Assembly: GCF_042665075.1 (NCBI RefSeq)
Contig: NZ_JBHTBR010000005.1
Coordinates: forward strand, 620,001 to 684,000
DNA: 64,000 nt
Direction of reading: 5' to 3'
DNA from: Hirschia litorea
GTDB taxonomy: Bacteria > Pseudomonadota > Alphaproteobacteria > Caulobacterales > Hyphomonadaceae
Shown here: piece after piece, positions 62,051-64,000 of the stretch
Layout: each line of letters begins with the position of its first letter
Position numbering within the stretch: the stretch's first letter is position 1
Notes under the pieces: generated by a model
Seen by the model: the letters and a program-made list of their open reading frames with translations, nothing else
Told to the model about the DNA's origin: nothing
The model's database searches: none
Position numbers and translations under genes: made by a program

Positions 62051-64000
62051 TTACCCGAAGTAGAAATCGCCTGCATCAATGGTGTCTGCATCAATGCCGA
62101 TCAGCGTGATTGAATTATAGCTGTCGCCTGTGATGTTGATCACAGTATCATCGCCAGATTGCGCGACTGTGAGGTTAGAAAAGTCTATGCCCTGACTGGA
62201 CATATCAAGGGTTTCACCCTCTTCCCAATCTTGCACTTTATCGTGACGCCAATTGCCTGCGAATACGAAGGTATCGACGCCGGCTTCACCATACAGAGAG
62301 TCAAATTTATCACCGCCATCTAAGATGTCGTTTCCGTCGCCGCCCTTCATATAGTCATTACCGCCACCGCCATTTAAGCGGTCATCGCCATCGCGGCCAT
62401 GCATGGAGTCATTGCCATCCTCGCCATAGAGTGCATCATTGCCGGCCTCACCGACGAGATAATCATCGCCTGTTCCGCCCTTCATGTAATCATCACCTAG
62501 ACCACCGAAAATGCGATCATTGCCTTCACGGCCCTGCAAATTATCGTTGCCAGAATAACCCGCGATAAGGTCATCGCCCTCATTACCGACAAGATAATCA
62601 TTCCCCTCAAAGCCGCGAAGTTCGTCATTACCAGCTTCACCGAATACACGGTCATCACCTTCTCGGCCCTGCAAATTATCATTGCCGTCGCCACCTATAA
62701 GGAGGTCATTTCCGTCATTACCAACAAGGTAATCATCGCCTGCGCCACCATAGAGCGTATCATCACCTCCTTCTCCAAAGAGACGATCATTGCCCTCGCC
62801 ACCATTCAGCTCATCATTGTCGTGTCCACCCGCCAAGGTGTCGTCGCCCTCATTTCCATGCAGTATATCATTTCCTGCACGCCCCCAAAGCGTGTCTTCG
62901 CCTGCACCGCCATAAATTATGTCATTGCTTCTACCTGACAAATCGTGAGGAGCATCACCATAGAGCGTGTCATTACCCTCACCACCGTAGAGCGTATCTT
63001 CGCCCTCATCTCCGTTGAGCGTATCATCGCCTACGCCACCATAGAGCGTATCATCACCTTCTTCTCCATAGAGCGTATCATTGCCCTCGCCGCCATGCAG
63101 CTCATCATTATTGAATCCACCCGACAGAAAGTCGTTGCCAGCATTTCCAAATAGAACATCATCACCAGATAAATTAACTGAGAGATAATCATCTACAACA
63201 CTGCCTTGAATAACAAAGCTTTGAGAAGAAGATGAAAGATCGTGATCAATATAGAGGCGGAGTTGCCATGTTTGGTGTGACTCTTCTGGAATATAAAAAA
63301 TGAAGCTGTCTTCTGTAATTTCAGATGTAGAAACATTCCTTAAAAGGATAGAGTTAAATTCATCTCCCGGAATACGGATACGGACATCGTCACCTTCTGC
63401 AGTAATCGTTAGTTTTTCAAAAGCATCACTAATTGATTCTTCTTCACCCACCGCAATACGTCGAGATAGATCAATTTTATCACCAAGTTCAAAGTCTGTA
63501 ATGATGTCTTGTCCCCAATCAGTTTGAAACTCAAAAACATCATTTCCAGCTCCCCCCGTTAGGATATCTTCGTATTTAGAAGAAGAAGACAATTCTATGA
63601 AATCGTAGCCACCTGACAAGACATCATCGCCGCCACCGCCATACAATATGTCATGGCCACCCTGCCCAAAGAGATAATCATCGCCTTCATCACCATGGAG
63701 CGTATCATGACCATTTCCTCCATAAAGGCTGTCTTCTCCTTCGCCACCATGCAGCTCGTCATTACCGGATCCTCCTGAAAGAAGATCCCCACCGTCTCCG
63801 CCCTGAAGAAGGTCTGCGCCATCTTCTCCATATAATGCATCGTCACCTTCACGACCACTTAAAATATCTTGGCCCAGACCGCCGTAAAGCCAGTCATCTC
63901 CGGCATTTCCAACAATATAGTCGTCCCCCTCATCACCAAATAAACGGTCGGCTCCATCCTCGCCAAACAAACGGTCGTCACCTTCACCACCAAATAGGAA
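62051..64000 (-). CDS. RTX-type calcium-binding repeat protein (T1SS-secreted), 5' part outside window
   Basis: Glycine- and aspartate-rich nonapeptide repeats (GGxGxDxLx) that bind Ca2+ in parallel beta-rolls. Two repeat blocks are visible. Each ends in a non-repeat beta segment of serralysin C-terminal type: GNDVFEFQTDWGQDIITDF mid-protein and VDTFVFAGNWRHDKVQDW at the end. The latter, with its terminal DAGDFYFG, probably serves as type I secretion signal. The frame stays open through base 64000 (FLFGGEGDDR precedes the apparent TTG at 63970), so the gene starts outside the window and any enzymatic domain is not visible. Function could be adhesin, protease, lipase or surface layer. Confidence 0.88.
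   Translation of the reverse strand, partial: FLFGGEGDDRLFGEDGADRLFGDEGDDYIVGNAGDDWLYGGLGQDILSGREGDDALYGEDGADLLQGGDGGDLLSGGSGNDELHGGEGEDSLYGGNGHDTLHGDEGDDYLFGQGGHDILYGGGGDDVLSGGYDFIELSSSSKYEDILTGGAGNDVFEFQTDWGQDIITDFELGDKIDLSRRIAVGEEESISDAFEKLTITAEGDDVRIRIPGDEFNSILLRNVSTSEITEDSFIFYIPEESHQTWQLRLYIDHDLSSSSQSFVIQGSVVDDYLSVNLSGDDVLFGNAGNDFLSGGFNNDELHGGEGNDTLYGEEGDDTLYGGVGDDTLNGDEGEDTLYGGEGNDTLYGDAPHDLSGRSNDIIYGGAGEDTLWGRAGNDILHGNEGDDTLAGGHDNDELNGGEGNDRLFGEGGDDTLYGGAGDDYLVGNDGNDLLIGGDGNDNLQGREGDDRVFGEAGNDELRGFEGNDYLVGNEGDDLIAGYSGNDNLQGREGNDRIFGGLGDDYMKGGTGDDYLVGEAGNDALYGEDGNDSMHGRDGDDRLNGGGGNDYMKGGDGNDILDGGDKFDSLYGEAGVDTFVFAGNWRHDKVQDWEEGETLDMSSQGIDFSNLTVAQSGDDTVINITGDSYNSITLIGIDADTIDAGDFYFG

Noticed and set aside
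62497..63858. Methionine-rich minus-strand ORFs and a plus-strand ORF inside the RTX gene
   Set aside because: They are out-of-frame readings of the GGxGxDxLx repeat DNA and have repetitive, non-natural composition.
1..64000. tRNA, rRNA, CRISPR arrays, integrases, transposases
   Set aside because: Intergenic regions show no cloverleaf with a GTTCGA-type T-arm, no spaced direct repeats of CRISPR type and no transposase motifs. The RTX repeats are coding, not CRISPR.

Overview
The window reads as ordinary chromosome from a Gram-negative alphaproteobacterium. It is most like a marine, prosthecate-type lineage (Hyphomonadaceae/Maricaulales-like); this placement is my inference. The support is the gene order rimP-nusA-ylxR-infB-rbfA-truB-rpsO-pnp, an adjacent fabA-fabB pair, two large TonB-dependent receptors, many lipoproteins, a receiver protein with the C-terminal GPDRR signature, and cellulose and glucoside genes. 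Base composition is moderate and the genes are tightly packed, with many 1-4 nt overlaps. Three convergent pairs share an overlapping stop tetranucleotide. I saw no rRNA, tRNA, CRISPR array, integrase or transposase.

Layout. 1-10.4 kb: a KamA/EpmB-type radical-SAM aminomutase cut by the left edge, a secreted subtilisin lipoprotein, SbcD-SbcC, a LOG-family protein and an aromatic/aspartate aminotransferase. 10.5-16.4 kb: two TonB-dependent receptors flanking an AhpD-like protein, each receptor with a clear terminator. 16.4-26.8 kb: a long leader, then bcsA-bcsB-bcsC-like genes, a membrane PAS sensor with no output domain, and a membrane-anchored alpha/beta hydrolase. 26.8-34.2 kb: a lipoprotein, a 2-hydroxyacid dehydrogenase, an SH3 protein, fabA-fabB, metK, trmB and a degenerate receiver protein. 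34.2-44.9 kb: the translation/RNA cluster from rimP to pnp, with a YcxB-like membrane protein and an unlisted 38-residue lipoprotein inserted. 45-46.4 kb: an AT-rich orphan gene whose product ends like the SSB C-terminal tip, then about 700 bp of non-coding DNA with palindromes and a tandem repeat. 46.4-49.4 kb: udk facing an apparent fabI - NDM-like metallo-beta-lactamase - Vat/CatB-type acetyltransferase operon. 49.7-53.7 kb: a chemoreceptor, a nitrilase-fold protein lacking the catalytic cysteine, and a VOC lipoprotein. 53.9-61.8 kb: a gluconate/beta-glucoside locus with GntP, GntK, a GH3 lipoprotein, a gluconolactonase-like lipoprotein, a GPH symporter and a LacI regulator. 62-64 kb: an RTX-type protein running off the right edge.

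How genes work together. The bcs genes form a minimal c-di-GMP-responsive cellulose secretion unit (PilZ on BcsA) without bcsZ or bcsD nearby. In the sugar locus the GH3 enzyme would release glucose outside the cytoplasm, the SMP-30 protein would open gluconolactone, GntP would import gluconate and GntK would phosphorylate it. A 16-nt sequence, identical in front of gntP and between gntK and bglX, centres on AACGTT as LacI-family operators do, and the lacI gene lies at the locus end.

Most notable items are the fabI/NDM-like/Vat-like operon, the SSB-tip protein, the cysteine-less nitrilase, the output-less PAS protein in the cellulose operon, and small genes that routine annotation would miss. 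No single obviously new multi-gene system was found.
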